Source of the DNA: Pseudomonadota bacterium
Lineage (GTDB): Bacteria; Pseudomonadota; Gammaproteobacteria; Burkholderiales; Burkholderiaceae_C
Length of the DNA: 8,179 nt
Assembly: GCA_023390985.1 (NCBI GenBank)
Contig: JAEWBU010000152.1
Location: 1 to 8,179 of the forward strand
Direction: 5' to 3'
The notes beneath the pieces are model-generated. The model saw nothing but the letters and a program-made list of their open reading frames with translations, was not told where the DNA came from and ran no database searches. The translations under genes and the position numbers were made by a program. Of the stretch, positions 1 to 5,509 are shown one piece after another; position 1 is the stretch's first letter; each line of letters starts with the position of its first letter.

Positions 1-392
1 GCGTGGCCACCAAGCCGATCATCGCGGACGGCGGCATCCGCGAGCACGGCGACATCGCCAAGAGCGTGCGCTTCGGCGCCACCATGGTGATGATCGGCTC
101 CATGCTCGCCGGCCACGAGGAATCGCCCGGCGAGACGGTGGACGAAGGCGGCCGACTGTTCAAGGAGTACTACGGCAGCGCGTCCGACTTCAATAAGGGC
201 GAGTACAAGCACGTCGAAGGCAAGCGCATCCTCGAGCCGGTCAAGGGCAAGCTGGCCGACACCCTGCGCGAGATGCAGGAAGACATCCAGAGCTCGATCA
301 GCTACGCCGGCGGCAGGCGGCTGATGGACATCCGGAAGGTCAATTACGTGATCCTGGGCGGGGACAACGCGGGCGAACACCTGCTGATGTAA
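1..392 (+). CDS. guaC: GMP reductase, type 2 (3' portion; 5' end outside window)
   Basis: GMP reductase converts GMP to IMP with NADPH, releasing ammonia, in cytoplasmic purine salvage. Only the last ~130 codons are present; the frame runs in from the left edge (first complete codon at base 3), so the GTG there is an internal Val, not a start. The IMPDH/GMPR-type phosphate-binding segments are visible: ADGGIR near the start, then GSMLAGHEESPGE. The tail (EYYGSASDFNKGE, VEGKR, then DIQSSISYAGG) matches my recollection of the Bacillus/Staphylococcus GuaC type rather than E. coli-type GuaC or IMP dehydrogenase, which lacks that YYGSAS segment. The catalytic Cys lies upstream of the window. It ends in TAA and converges on the hydrolase gene to its right. 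The family is secure; the type 2 assignment rests on the tail. Confidence 0.9.
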   Translation, partial: VATKPIIADGGIREHGDIAKSVRFGATMVMIGSMLAGHEESPGETVDEGGRLFKEYYGSASDFNKGEYKHVEGKRILEPVKGKLADTLREMQEDIQSSISYAGGRRLMDIRKVNYVILGGDNAGEHLLM

Positions 393-402
393 GCCCCGGC
401 CG

Positions 403-450
403 CGTCATCCCCGCACGTTCCCGTCATCCCCGCGAAGGCGGGGATCCAGA
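403..450. repeat. REP-like palindromic intergenic repeat with a partial direct copy
   Basis: A perfect 8-bp inverted repeat, ATCCCCGC (426-433) and GCGGGGAT (438-445), encloses the 4-nt loop GAAG and is flanked by GTC and CCAG. The 12-mer CGTCATCCCCGC occurs twice, at 403-414 and 422-433; only the second copy has the returning arm. It lies between convergent genes, a usual place for dispersed REP-type elements. From general knowledge, GTCAT(C/T)CCCGCG-type palindromes are dispersed in many beta- and gammaproteobacterial genomes. It may also act as a transcript-end hairpin for guaC, but no T-tract follows. Confidence 0.6.
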
Positions 451-472
451 GCTTCCGCCTTTCGCGACCACC

Positions 473-487
473 GTCCCGTGCCGGGAC
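473..487. other. Small GC-rich hairpin between convergent genes
   Basis: GTCCCG (473-478) and CGGGAC (482-487) form a perfect 6-bp stem around a 3-nt loop, 11 bases beyond the stop of the minus-strand hydrolase. There is no T-run on either strand, so it is not a canonical intrinsic terminator. It could protect a 3' end or be chance in GC-rich DNA. Confidence 0.25.
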
Positions 488-497
488 AGGGCGAGGT

Positions 498-1349
498 CTA
501 GCGCCAGATCAGCTCCAGCGCCAGCTGCTGCAACGGATGCCCCGGCTGCGCCAGGGCTTCCAGGACGCTGAAGTGCTGCAGGCCCGGCAGGGCCTCGCAG
601 ACTTCCACCACCTCTTCGCCCCAGGCATCGCAGATCAACTGGTTCTGCCGGATGAACTCGGGGCTCTCGTCGCCGCCGCACACCGCGTAGAGCGTGGCGG
701 CGCGCGGCGCGGGCATCAGCGCGGGGCTGCAGCGCAGTGCGTCCTCGGGCGTGAGGCGCAGCGAGTCCTGCAGGAAGGGCGTGCGCTGGATCGGGCGCAG
801 GTCGTGCAGGCCCGAGAGCGTCAGCCCCTTCATGGCGATGCCGGCCGGCAGGTCCGGATCGAACTTCTGCCAGTCGCAGGTGAGCATCATGGCCGTGAGG
901 TGGCCGCCCGCCGAATGGCCCATGACCGTCAGCTGGCGCGGATCGCCGCCGTAGTCCGGCGCATGCTTCCAGGCCCACGCCACCGCGCGCGCCACCTGCA
1001 GCGCGATCTGCGGGATCGTCACCGCGGGGCAGAGGTCGTAGTTGGGCACCATCACGCAGGCGCCGGCCTCCTGGAACGGCGTGGCGACGAACGAGTGGTC
1101 GCTCTTGTCCAGCGAGCGCCAGTAGCCCCCGTGGATGAACACCACCGTCTGCGCCAGCGCGCGCGGCGCCGGGAACACGTCCAGGCGCTCACCCGGCGAG
1201 TCGCCATAGGGAACGTCCAGCACGCATTCGTTGTCCTTGCGGGCCTGCCGCGAGGCGCTCGCCCAGTGCTCGAAGTGCTTCGCATGCCCAGGGACCAGCG
1301 CCCGGTTGTTGTACATGCGGTCATGCCATGCGCCGTCGTGCTCTTCCAT
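498..1349 (-). CDS. Alpha/beta hydrolase, arylformamidase (KynB/AFMID)-like
   Basis: A 283-aa serine hydrolase of the alpha/beta fold, predicted cytoplasmic because no signal peptide is visible. HGGYW at residues 73-77 forms the oxyanion-hole motif of the arylformamidase/carboxylesterase group. GHSAGGH (144-150) is the nucleophile elbow with Ser146. Asp227 (CGGDE) and His259 (LQHFS) are positioned to complete the triad. The N-terminus MEEHDGAWHDRMYNNRALVP is typical of the formamidase-like subgroup, which supports the ATG at 1349; AAGGA lies 4 nt upstream of it. An in-frame ATG at 1424 would run across the divergent promoter and into the regulator gene, so it is rejected. No other kynurenine-pathway gene is nearby, so N-formylkynurenine is not assumed as substrate. 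Being divergent from the GntR operon, it may open an ester, amide or lactone substrate for that pathway (inference). Confidence 0.85.
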   Translation of the reverse strand: MEEHDGAWHDRMYNNRALVPGHAKHFEHWASASRQARKDNECVLDVPYGDSPGERLDVFPAPRALAQTVVFIHGGYWRSLDKSDHSFVATPFQEAGACVMVPNYDLCPAVTIPQIALQVARAVAWAWKHAPDYGGDPRQLTVMGHSAGGHLTAMMLTCDWQKFDPDLPAGIAMKGLTLSGLHDLRPIQRTPFLQDSLRLTPEDALRCSPALMPAPRAATLYAVCGGDESPEFIRQNQLICDAWGEEVVEVCEALPGLQHFSVLEALAQPGHPLQQLALELIWR

Positions 1350-1356
1350 GCCGTCC

Positions 1357-1384
1357 TTGACCTTTCGTGGGTTGGATGTATTCT
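1357..1384 (+). promoter_or_regulatory. Candidate sigma70-type promoter for the GntR operon
   Basis: TTGACC (1357-1362) and TATTCT (1379-1384) are separated by 16 nt, giving a start of transcription near 1391 and a leader of about 23 nt. The -35 hexamer overlaps the Shine-Dalgarno region of the divergent hydrolase. GGAG at 1391-1394 lies 19 nt before the regulator ATG, too far to be a normal ribosome-binding site. TATACG (1386-1391) is an alternative -10 but spacing to the -35 is then poor. Confidence 0.4.
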
Positions 1385-1399
1385 GTATACGGAGTACAC
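1377..1399. promoter_or_regulatory. Candidate GntR/FCD operator between divergent genes
   Basis: Two tandem near-identical heptamers, TGTATTC (1377-1383) and TGTATAC (1384-1390), are followed by GTACA (1394-1398). TGTA (1384-1387) and TACA (1395-1398) form an interrupted inverted repeat, and GTATAC (1385-1390) is itself palindromic. FadR/FCD-subfamily regulators commonly bind short palindromes with GT and AC half-sites, often with a GTATAC core. The site overlaps the candidate -10 box and start of the operon, as expected for autorepression. AT-rich bases stand out from the surrounding GC-rich DNA. Assignment to the adjacent regulator is inference. Confidence 0.45.
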
Positions 1400-1413
1400 G
1401 TTCCGCGCCGCCC

Positions 1414-2100
1414 ATGGCCCCCAAGCTCGTCCGCCTCGAATCAGCGCCCGACCTGGTGGAACAGGTCTACCGTCGTTTGCTGGACGCGATCAGCGAAGGC
1501 GCCCTGGCCCCAGGGCAGCGCATCACCCAGGAAGATATCGCAGAGCAGCTGGCGGTCTCCCGCCAGCCCGTGCTGCAGGCGCTGCGCCTCCTGAAGAAGG
1601 ACGGCTTCGTGCAGGACGCGCCGGGCCGCGGCCTGCTGGTCGCGCCGCTGGACGCCACCTGGACGCTCAACGTCTACCAGGTGCGCGGCGCCCTCGACGC
1701 CCTGGCCGCGCGACTGGCCGCCGAGCAGCGTTTCCAGCTCGACCCCAAGCTGATCGAGCAGGGCCGCAAGGCCGCGCGCGGGCGCAACGTGAAAGCCATG
1801 ATCGACGCCGACGCGGCCTTCCACGACGCGATCTACGCCGCCTCGGGCAACCCGCTCATCGAGCAGAGCGCGCACCAGCACTGGGGCCACCTGCGCCGCG
1901 TGATGGGCGCGGTGCTGCAGCAGTCGCGCCAGCGCGAGCCGGTGTGGGACGAGCACGAGGCCATCGCCGAAGCCATCGCCGCCGGCGACGCCGACACCGC
2001 TTCCCGCCTGATGCAGGAACACGCCCGGCAGGCCGCGCACAACCTGGCCCAGCACCTGCCCGACCTCCTGAACCCTTCCCCTTCCGTCCAGACCCGATAA
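1414..2100 (+). CDS. GntR-family transcriptional regulator, FadR/FCD subfamily
   Basis: A 228-aa DNA-binding regulator. Residues ~15-77 form the GntR winged helix (QVYRRLLDAISEGALAPGQRI, then EDIAEQLAVSRQPVLQALRLL, then a GRGLLV wing). Residues ~85-215 form an all-helical FCD ligand domain. The usual FCD metal site appears complete: Asp133 and His137 (DxxFH), His181 (EHEAI) and His203, so it should sense a carboxylate bound at a metal. The ATG at 1414 is chosen because the protein then begins just before the winged helix; longer readings run through the divergent hydrolase gene. There is no good Shine-Dalgarno before it. It is the first gene of the enzyme operon; its TAA overlaps the Shine-Dalgarno of the next gene. 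It probably represses its own operon and perhaps the divergent hydrolase. Confidence 0.9.
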   Translation: MAPKLVRLESAPDLVEQVYRRLLDAISEGALAPGQRITQEDIAEQLAVSRQPVLQALRLLKKDGFVQDAPGRGLLVAPLDATWTLNVYQVRGALDALAARLAAEQRFQLDPKLIEQGRKAARGRNVKAMIDADAAFHDAIYAASGNPLIEQSAHQHWGHLRRVMGAVLQQSRQREPVWDEHEAIAEAIAAGDADTASRLMQEHARQAAHNLAQHLPDLLNPSPSVQTR

Positions 2101-2111
2101 GGAGACAAGCC

Positions 2112-2993
2112 ATGCAACTGACGAAAGAGCAACTCGAGCAGTTCGACCGCGAGGGTTACCTGTTCTTCCCCAGCCTGTTCGCGCCCGAGGAGATCAGGAC
2201 CCTGACGGACGCCGTCCCCGAGCTGTACAGCCGGCGCGAGGCCTACAACGTGCGCGAGAAAGGCAGCGACGCGGTGCGCACCAACTTCGCGGCGCACCTG
2301 GTGAGCGAACCTTTCGCCCGGCTGGCGCGGCATCCGCGCATGGTGCGGCCGGTGATGGACCTGTTCGGCGAGTCCGTCTACATGCACCAGTTCAAGATCA
2401 ACGGAAAGATGGCCTTCGAAGGCGACGTCTGGCAGTGGCACCAGGACTACGGCACCTGGCTCAACGACGACCTGATGCCGACCGAGCGCGCGATGAACGT
2501 GGCGATCTTCCTGGACGACGTCAACGAGTACAACGGCCCGCTGATGTTCATCCCGGGCAGCCACAAGAAGGGCGTGGTGGAGGCCAGGCACGACCTCACC
2601 ACCACCAGCTATCCGCTGTGGACCGTCGACGACAAGCTGATCGCGCAGCTGGTCGATCGCGCCGGCGGCAAGAACGGCGGCATCGTCAGTCCGAAAGGAC
2701 CGGCCGGTTCCATGATCCTGTTCCACAGCTGCCTGCTGCATGCGTCCAGCAGCAACCTGTCGCCCTGGAACCGCGTGAGCGTCTACCTGAGCCTGTGCGC
2801 GGTGTCCAACCACATCCGGCGCTTCAAGCGGCCCGAGTACATCGCGCACCGCGACTTCGCGCCGATCGAGACGCTGCCCGACGACTGCCTGCTCAGGCCT
2901 TACCCGGTGGAAACGCCCTGGAAGAACGGCCTGCCCGCCAGCGCGCTGCAGACCAGCAGCGTCCCCTTCGACGAAATCAAGAAAGCCGCCTGA
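2112..2993 (+). CDS. PhyH-family Fe(II)/2-oxoglutarate dioxygenase, ectoine-hydroxylase-like
   Basis: A 293-aa cupin-fold dioxygenase of the phytanoyl-CoA hydroxylase family, expected to hydroxylate a small molecule using O2 and 2-oxoglutarate. The iron ligands are visible as His110 and Asp112 (WHQD) plus His210 (LLHAS); Arg221 (SPWNR) is placed to bind the 2-oxoglutarate carboxylate. GPLMFIPGSHKKG (142-154) is the conserved strand-turn of PhyH proteins. Residues 107-123 parallel the ectoine hydroxylase signature (W-H-x-D-x-x-T-W, D, M-P) but with substitutions at several EctD positions, and no ectoine synthesis genes are near, so another substrate is likely. AAGGAG (2099-2104) lies 7 nt before the ATG. 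It sits 11 nt after the regulator and overlaps the next gene by 1 nt. Confidence 0.88.
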   Translation: MQLTKEQLEQFDREGYLFFPSLFAPEEIRTLTDAVPELYSRREAYNVREKGSDAVRTNFAAHLVSEPFARLARHPRMVRPVMDLFGESVYMHQFKINGKMAFEGDVWQWHQDYGTWLNDDLMPTERAMNVAIFLDDVNEYNGPLMFIPGSHKKGVVEARHDLTTTSYPLWTVDDKLIAQLVDRAGGKNGGIVSPKGPAGSMILFHSCLLHASSSNLSPWNRVSVYLSLCAVSNHIRRFKRPEYIAHRDFAPIETLPDDCLLRPYPVETPWKNGLPASALQTSSVPFDEIKKAA

Positions 2994-4351
2994 TGTCCCT
3001 GCACTCGAAACTCCAGCAACGCCAGGCCGAGGGCCGGCCCATCCGCGTCGGCCTGATCGGCGCCGGCAAGTTCGGCTCGATGTACCTGTCGCAGATCCCG
3101 CGCACGCCGGGCGTGCACCTGGCCGGCATCGCCGACCTGTCGCCCGCCAACGCGCGCGCCAACCTGGCGCGCGTGGGCTGGGAAGCGGCCCGCACCGACG
3201 CGGCCTCGCTCGACGCGGCGCTCAAGGCCGGCACCACCCACGTGGGCGAGGACTGGCAGGCGCTGGTGCGCCATCCGCAGATCGACGTGATCGTCGAGTG
3301 CACCGGCCACCCCATCGCCGCCGTGGACCACTGCCTCGAGGCCTTCGCGCACGGCAAGCACGTCGTCAACGTCACGGTCGAGGCCGACGCCTTCTGCGGC
3401 CCCCTGCTCGCGCGCAAGGCGGCCGAGGCCGGCGTCATCTATTCGCTGGCCTTCGGCGACCAGCCCGCCCTGATCTGCGACCTGGTGGACTGGGCACGCA
3501 CCTGCGGCTTCCCGGTGGTGGCGGCGGGCCGCGGCCACAAGTGGCAGTCGCACTTCAGCGAGTCCACGCCCGACACGGTCTGGGACAACTGGGGCCTCAC
3601 GCGCGAGCAGGCCGCGCGCGGCGGCCTCAACCCCAAGATGTTCAACAGCTTCCTGGACGGCTCCAAGCCCTCCATCGAAAGCACCGCGGTCGCCAATGCC
3701 TGCGGCCTGCACGCCCCGTCCGACGGCCTGCTGTTCCCGAGCGCGAGCATCGACCAGATTCCCAACGTCACCCGCCCGCGCGGGGAAGGCGGCGTGCTGG
3801 AGCGCAAGGGCATGGTCGAAGTGGTCAACTCGCTGGAGCCGGACGGCCGGCCGATCGACTACGAGATCCGCATGGGCGTCTGGGTCACCGTCGAAGGCGA
3901 GACGGAGTACATCCGCAACTGCTTCGAGGAATACAAGGCCAAGACGGACGACAGCGGCCGCTACTTCACCTTGTACAAGCGCTGGCACCTGATCGGCCTG
4001 GAGGTCGGCATGTCCGTGGCCAGCGTGGCCCTGCGCGGCGAGCCCACCGGCGTGGCGACCTGCTGGAACGCGGACGTGGTCGCCACGGCCAAGCGCGATC
4101 TCAAGCCGGGCGAAATCCTCGACGGCGAAGGCGGCTACACGGTCTGGGGCAAGCTGCTGCCCGCCGAGACCTCGATGCGCATCGGCGGCGTGCCGCTCGG
4201 CCTGGCGCACGACGTGAAGCTCACCCGGCCGGTGAAGAAGGGCCAGAGCCTCACCTGGGCCGATGTCGCCATCGACACGAGCACGCGCGCCTGGCAGGTC
4301 CGCAAGCAGATGGAGGACCTGTTCTCCGCGCCGCGCCTGAAAGCCGCCTGA
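2993..4351 (+). CDS. NAD(P)-dependent oxidoreductase (homoserine-dehydrogenase/Gfo-Idh-like) with C-terminal SAF domain
   Basis: A 452-aa cytoplasmic protein. Residues ~17-50 begin a Rossmann fold (VGLIGAGKFGSMY, GxGxxG at 23-28), and DVIVECTGHP (98-107) is a dinucleotide-fold strand typical of homoserine dehydrogenase-like proteins. The middle (~150-355) is the presumed catalytic domain, with conserved-looking stretches GRGHKWQSHFSES, FNSFLDGSKPSIES and FTLYKRWHLIGLE. Residues ~362-428 (VVATAKRDLKPGEIL, then VKLTRPVKKGQSLTWADV) form a SAF-type beta-clip domain, as in sialic acid synthase and altronate dehydratase. The substrate cannot be read from sequence. The ATG overlaps the previous stop (TGATG) and lacks a strong Shine-Dalgarno, so translational coupling is likely. 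It may oxidise or rearrange the product of the dioxygenase (inference). Length is much greater than a plain Gfo/Idh enzyme because of the SAF extension. Confidence 0.8.
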   Translation: MSLHSKLQQRQAEGRPIRVGLIGAGKFGSMYLSQIPRTPGVHLAGIADLSPANARANLARVGWEAARTDAASLDAALKAGTTHVGEDWQALVRHPQIDVIVECTGHPIAAVDHCLEAFAHGKHVVNVTVEADAFCGPLLARKAAEAGVIYSLAFGDQPALICDLVDWARTCGFPVVAAGRGHKWQSHFSESTPDTVWDNWGLTREQAARGGLNPKMFNSFLDGSKPSIESTAVANACGLHAPSDGLLFPSASIDQIPNVTRPRGEGGVLERKGMVEVVNSLEPDGRPIDYEIRMGVWVTVEGETEYIRNCFEEYKAKTDDSGRYFTLYKRWHLIGLEVGMSVASVALRGEPTGVATCWNADVVATAKRDLKPGEILDGEGGYTVWGKLLPAETSMRIGGVPLGLAHDVKLTRPVKKGQSLTWADVAIDTSTRAWQVRKQMEDLFSAPRLKAA

Positions 4352-4352
4352 C

Positions 4353-5222
4353 ATGAAGCTCGCCCTGCTCGGCACCGGCCGCATGGGCCTGCCGATGGCG
4401 CGCCGGCTGTGCCAGGCCGGCCACGAGGTCAGCGTGTGGAACCGCACGCGCGAGAAGGCCGAGCCGCTCGCGGCCGACGGCGCGCGTGTGTGCGACACGG
4501 CCGCGCAGGCGGTCGCGCAGGCGGACATCACGGTGGGCATGCTGGAGAGCGGGCCCATCGTCCACGACGTGCTCTTCGAGCAAGGCACGGCGCGCGCGAT
4601 GAAGGCCGGCAGCCTGTTCATCGACATGGCCTCGATCCAGCCGCGCGAAGCGCGCGACCATGCGGCGCGCCTGGCCTTGCTGGGCGTGAGCTGCCTCGAC
4701 GCGCCGGTCTCGGGCGGAACGGTGGGCGCGGAGAACGGCACGCTGGTCATCATGGTCGGCGGCGAGGCCGCGGACTTCGAGCGCGCCGCGCCCGTCTTCG
4801 AGGTGTTCGGCCGCGCCACGCACGTCGGACCGCACGGCACGGGCCAGCTCACCAAGCTGGCCAACCAGATGATCGTGGGCATCACCATCGGTGCCGTGGC
4901 CGAGTCGCTGCTGCTGTGCGCCAAGGGCGGCGCCGACATGGCCAAGGTGCGCGAGGCCATCACGGGCGGCTTCGCCGACAGCCGGATCCTCCAGCTGCAC
5001 GGCCAGCGCATGGTCGAGCGCGACTTCGCGCCGCGCGCGCGGATGTCGGTGCAGGCCAAGGACATGCGCAACGCATTGGTGACGGCGGCCGAGCTGGGGT
5101 TCGACGCGCCGATCACCCAGCTCTTCGAGCGGCTGTACGCGCAGGGCCTGGAACACGGCCTGACCGACCTCGACCACTCCGGTTTGTTCGCCCTGCTCGC
5201 GAGGCGCAACGGCATGAGTTAG
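4353..5222 (+). CDS. NAD(P)-dependent beta-hydroxyacid dehydrogenase (3-hydroxyisobutyrate dehydrogenase / tartronate semialdehyde reductase family)
   Basis: A 289-aa enzyme of the family that interconverts beta-hydroxyacids and semialdehydes. The N-terminal Rossmann motif is LGTGRMGLPMA (6-16). Arg31 after the second strand (WNRT) favours NADP. The substrate-binding motif DAPVSGGTVGAENGT is at 116-130, and the catalytic Lys168 is in GTGQLTKLANQ. Lys236-Asp237 (AKDMRNAL) corresponds to a second conserved family lysine. Length is normal. The 3-hydroxyisobutyrate, glycerate/tartronate semialdehyde and related members cannot be separated by eye. It begins 1 nt after the previous stop (TGACATG) without a strong ribosome-binding site, so it is probably coupled. 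It is the last coding gene of the operon; its TAG lies inside a candidate tRNA promoter -10 box. Confidence 0.9.
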   Translation: MKLALLGTGRMGLPMARRLCQAGHEVSVWNRTREKAEPLAADGARVCDTAAQAVAQADITVGMLESGPIVHDVLFEQGTARAMKAGSLFIDMASIQPREARDHAARLALLGVSCLDAPVSGGTVGAENGTLVIMVGGEAADFERAAPVFEVFGRATHVGPHGTGQLTKLANQMIVGITIGAVAESLLLCAKGGADMAKVREAITGGFADSRILQLHGQRMVERDFAPRARMSVQAKDMRNALVTAAELGFDAPITQLFERLYAQGLEHGLTDLDHSGLFALLARRNGMS

Positions 5223-5227
5223 AATAT
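5220..5227 (+). promoter_or_regulatory. Candidate -10 element of the tRNA promoter
   Basis: TAGAAT (5220-5225), read in context as TTAGAATAT, matches the TATAAT consensus at five of six positions. Transcription would start near 5232, about 6 nt before tRNA-Ala, through a G/C-rich discriminator (CGGTCG). No convincing -35 hexamer is visible in the end of the dehydrogenase gene. The TAG is also the stop codon of that gene. Confidence 0.4.
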
Positions 5228-5237
5228 CGGTCGTTGT

Positions 5238-5313
<76 letters not shown>

Positions 5314-5326
5314 CAACACCGTTTAC

Positions 5327-5349
5327 GAAAGCCGCGTCGCGCGGCTTTC
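5327..5349 (+). terminator. Perfect hairpin between the two tRNA genes
   Basis: GAAAGCCGCG (5327-5336) and CGCGGCTTTC (5340-5349) form a perfect 10-bp stem with a 3-nt loop TCG. The 3' arm ends in TTTC and is followed by ACC, so the U-tract is very short. It could be a weak terminator or attenuator after tRNA-Ala, or a processing signal in a dicistronic precursor, since no promoter for tRNA-Lys is evident in the 11 nt that follow. Confidence 0.45.
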
Positions 5350-5360
5350 ACCTGAACAGT

Positions 5361-5436
5361 GGGTTCTTAGCTCAGTTGGTAGAGCAGCGGACTCTTAATC
5401 CGTAGGTCGTAGGTTCGAATCCTACAGGACCCACCA
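5361..5436 (+). tRNA. tRNA-Lys (anticodon CTT)
   Basis: The cloverleaf folds by hand. The acceptor arm GGGTTCT (5361-5367) pairs with AGGACCC (5426-5432). The D stem is GCTC/GAGC. The anticodon stem GCGGA/TCCGT encloses loop CTCTTAA, with anticodon CTT at 5394-5396, reading AAG. The T loop is TTCGAAT and the discriminator is A5433, with an encoded CCA (5434-5436). It is probably transcribed with tRNA-Ala 47 nt upstream, as no separate promoter is seen. Confidence 0.96.
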
Positions 5437-5459
5437 CCACAAAGCCTCGCGCTGCAACC

Positions 5460-5493
5460 AAAGCCTGCTACAGCATCTGTAGCAGGCTTTTTT
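5460..5493 (+). terminator. Strong intrinsic terminator after the tRNA pair
   Basis: A perfect 13-bp stem (5460-5472 with 5478-5490, arms AAAGCCTGCTACA and TGTAGCAGGCTTT) with a 5-nt loop runs into a six-T run at 5488-5493. It ends the tRNA transcript. On the minus strand the same stem is followed by only TTTGG, so it may also partly terminate the convergent dehydratase gene. Confidence 0.9.
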
Positions 5494-5509
5494 GTTCGGG
5501 ACCCGCTCC

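Noticed and set aside
498..1349. Calling the hydrolase KynB (kynurenine formamidase)
   Set aside because: The motifs fit the broader family, but no kynureninase or tryptophan dioxygenase gene is adjacent and the gene sits with an unrelated operon.
1231..1413. N-terminal extension of the GntR regulator
   Set aside because: The added residues read antisense through the hydrolase gene and across its promoter; the winged helix starts normally after the ATG at 1414.
537..2111. Long plus-strand open frame running through the hydrolase and regulator and joining the dioxygenase frame
   Set aside because: It is antisense to the well-supported hydrolase and out of frame with the regulator, is rich in Arg/Ala/Gly/Pro as expected of shadow frames in GC-rich DNA, and shows no domain before the dioxygenase ATG at 2112.
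2112..2993. Calling the dioxygenase EctD (ectoine hydroxylase)
   Set aside because: Several EctD signature residues are replaced and ectABC genes are absent; only family-level assignment is justified.
2900..5215. Very long minus-strand open frame opposite the oxidoreductase and dehydrogenase genes
   Set aside because: Its composition is that of an antisense shadow and it has no recognisable motif; both opposite genes have clear domains.
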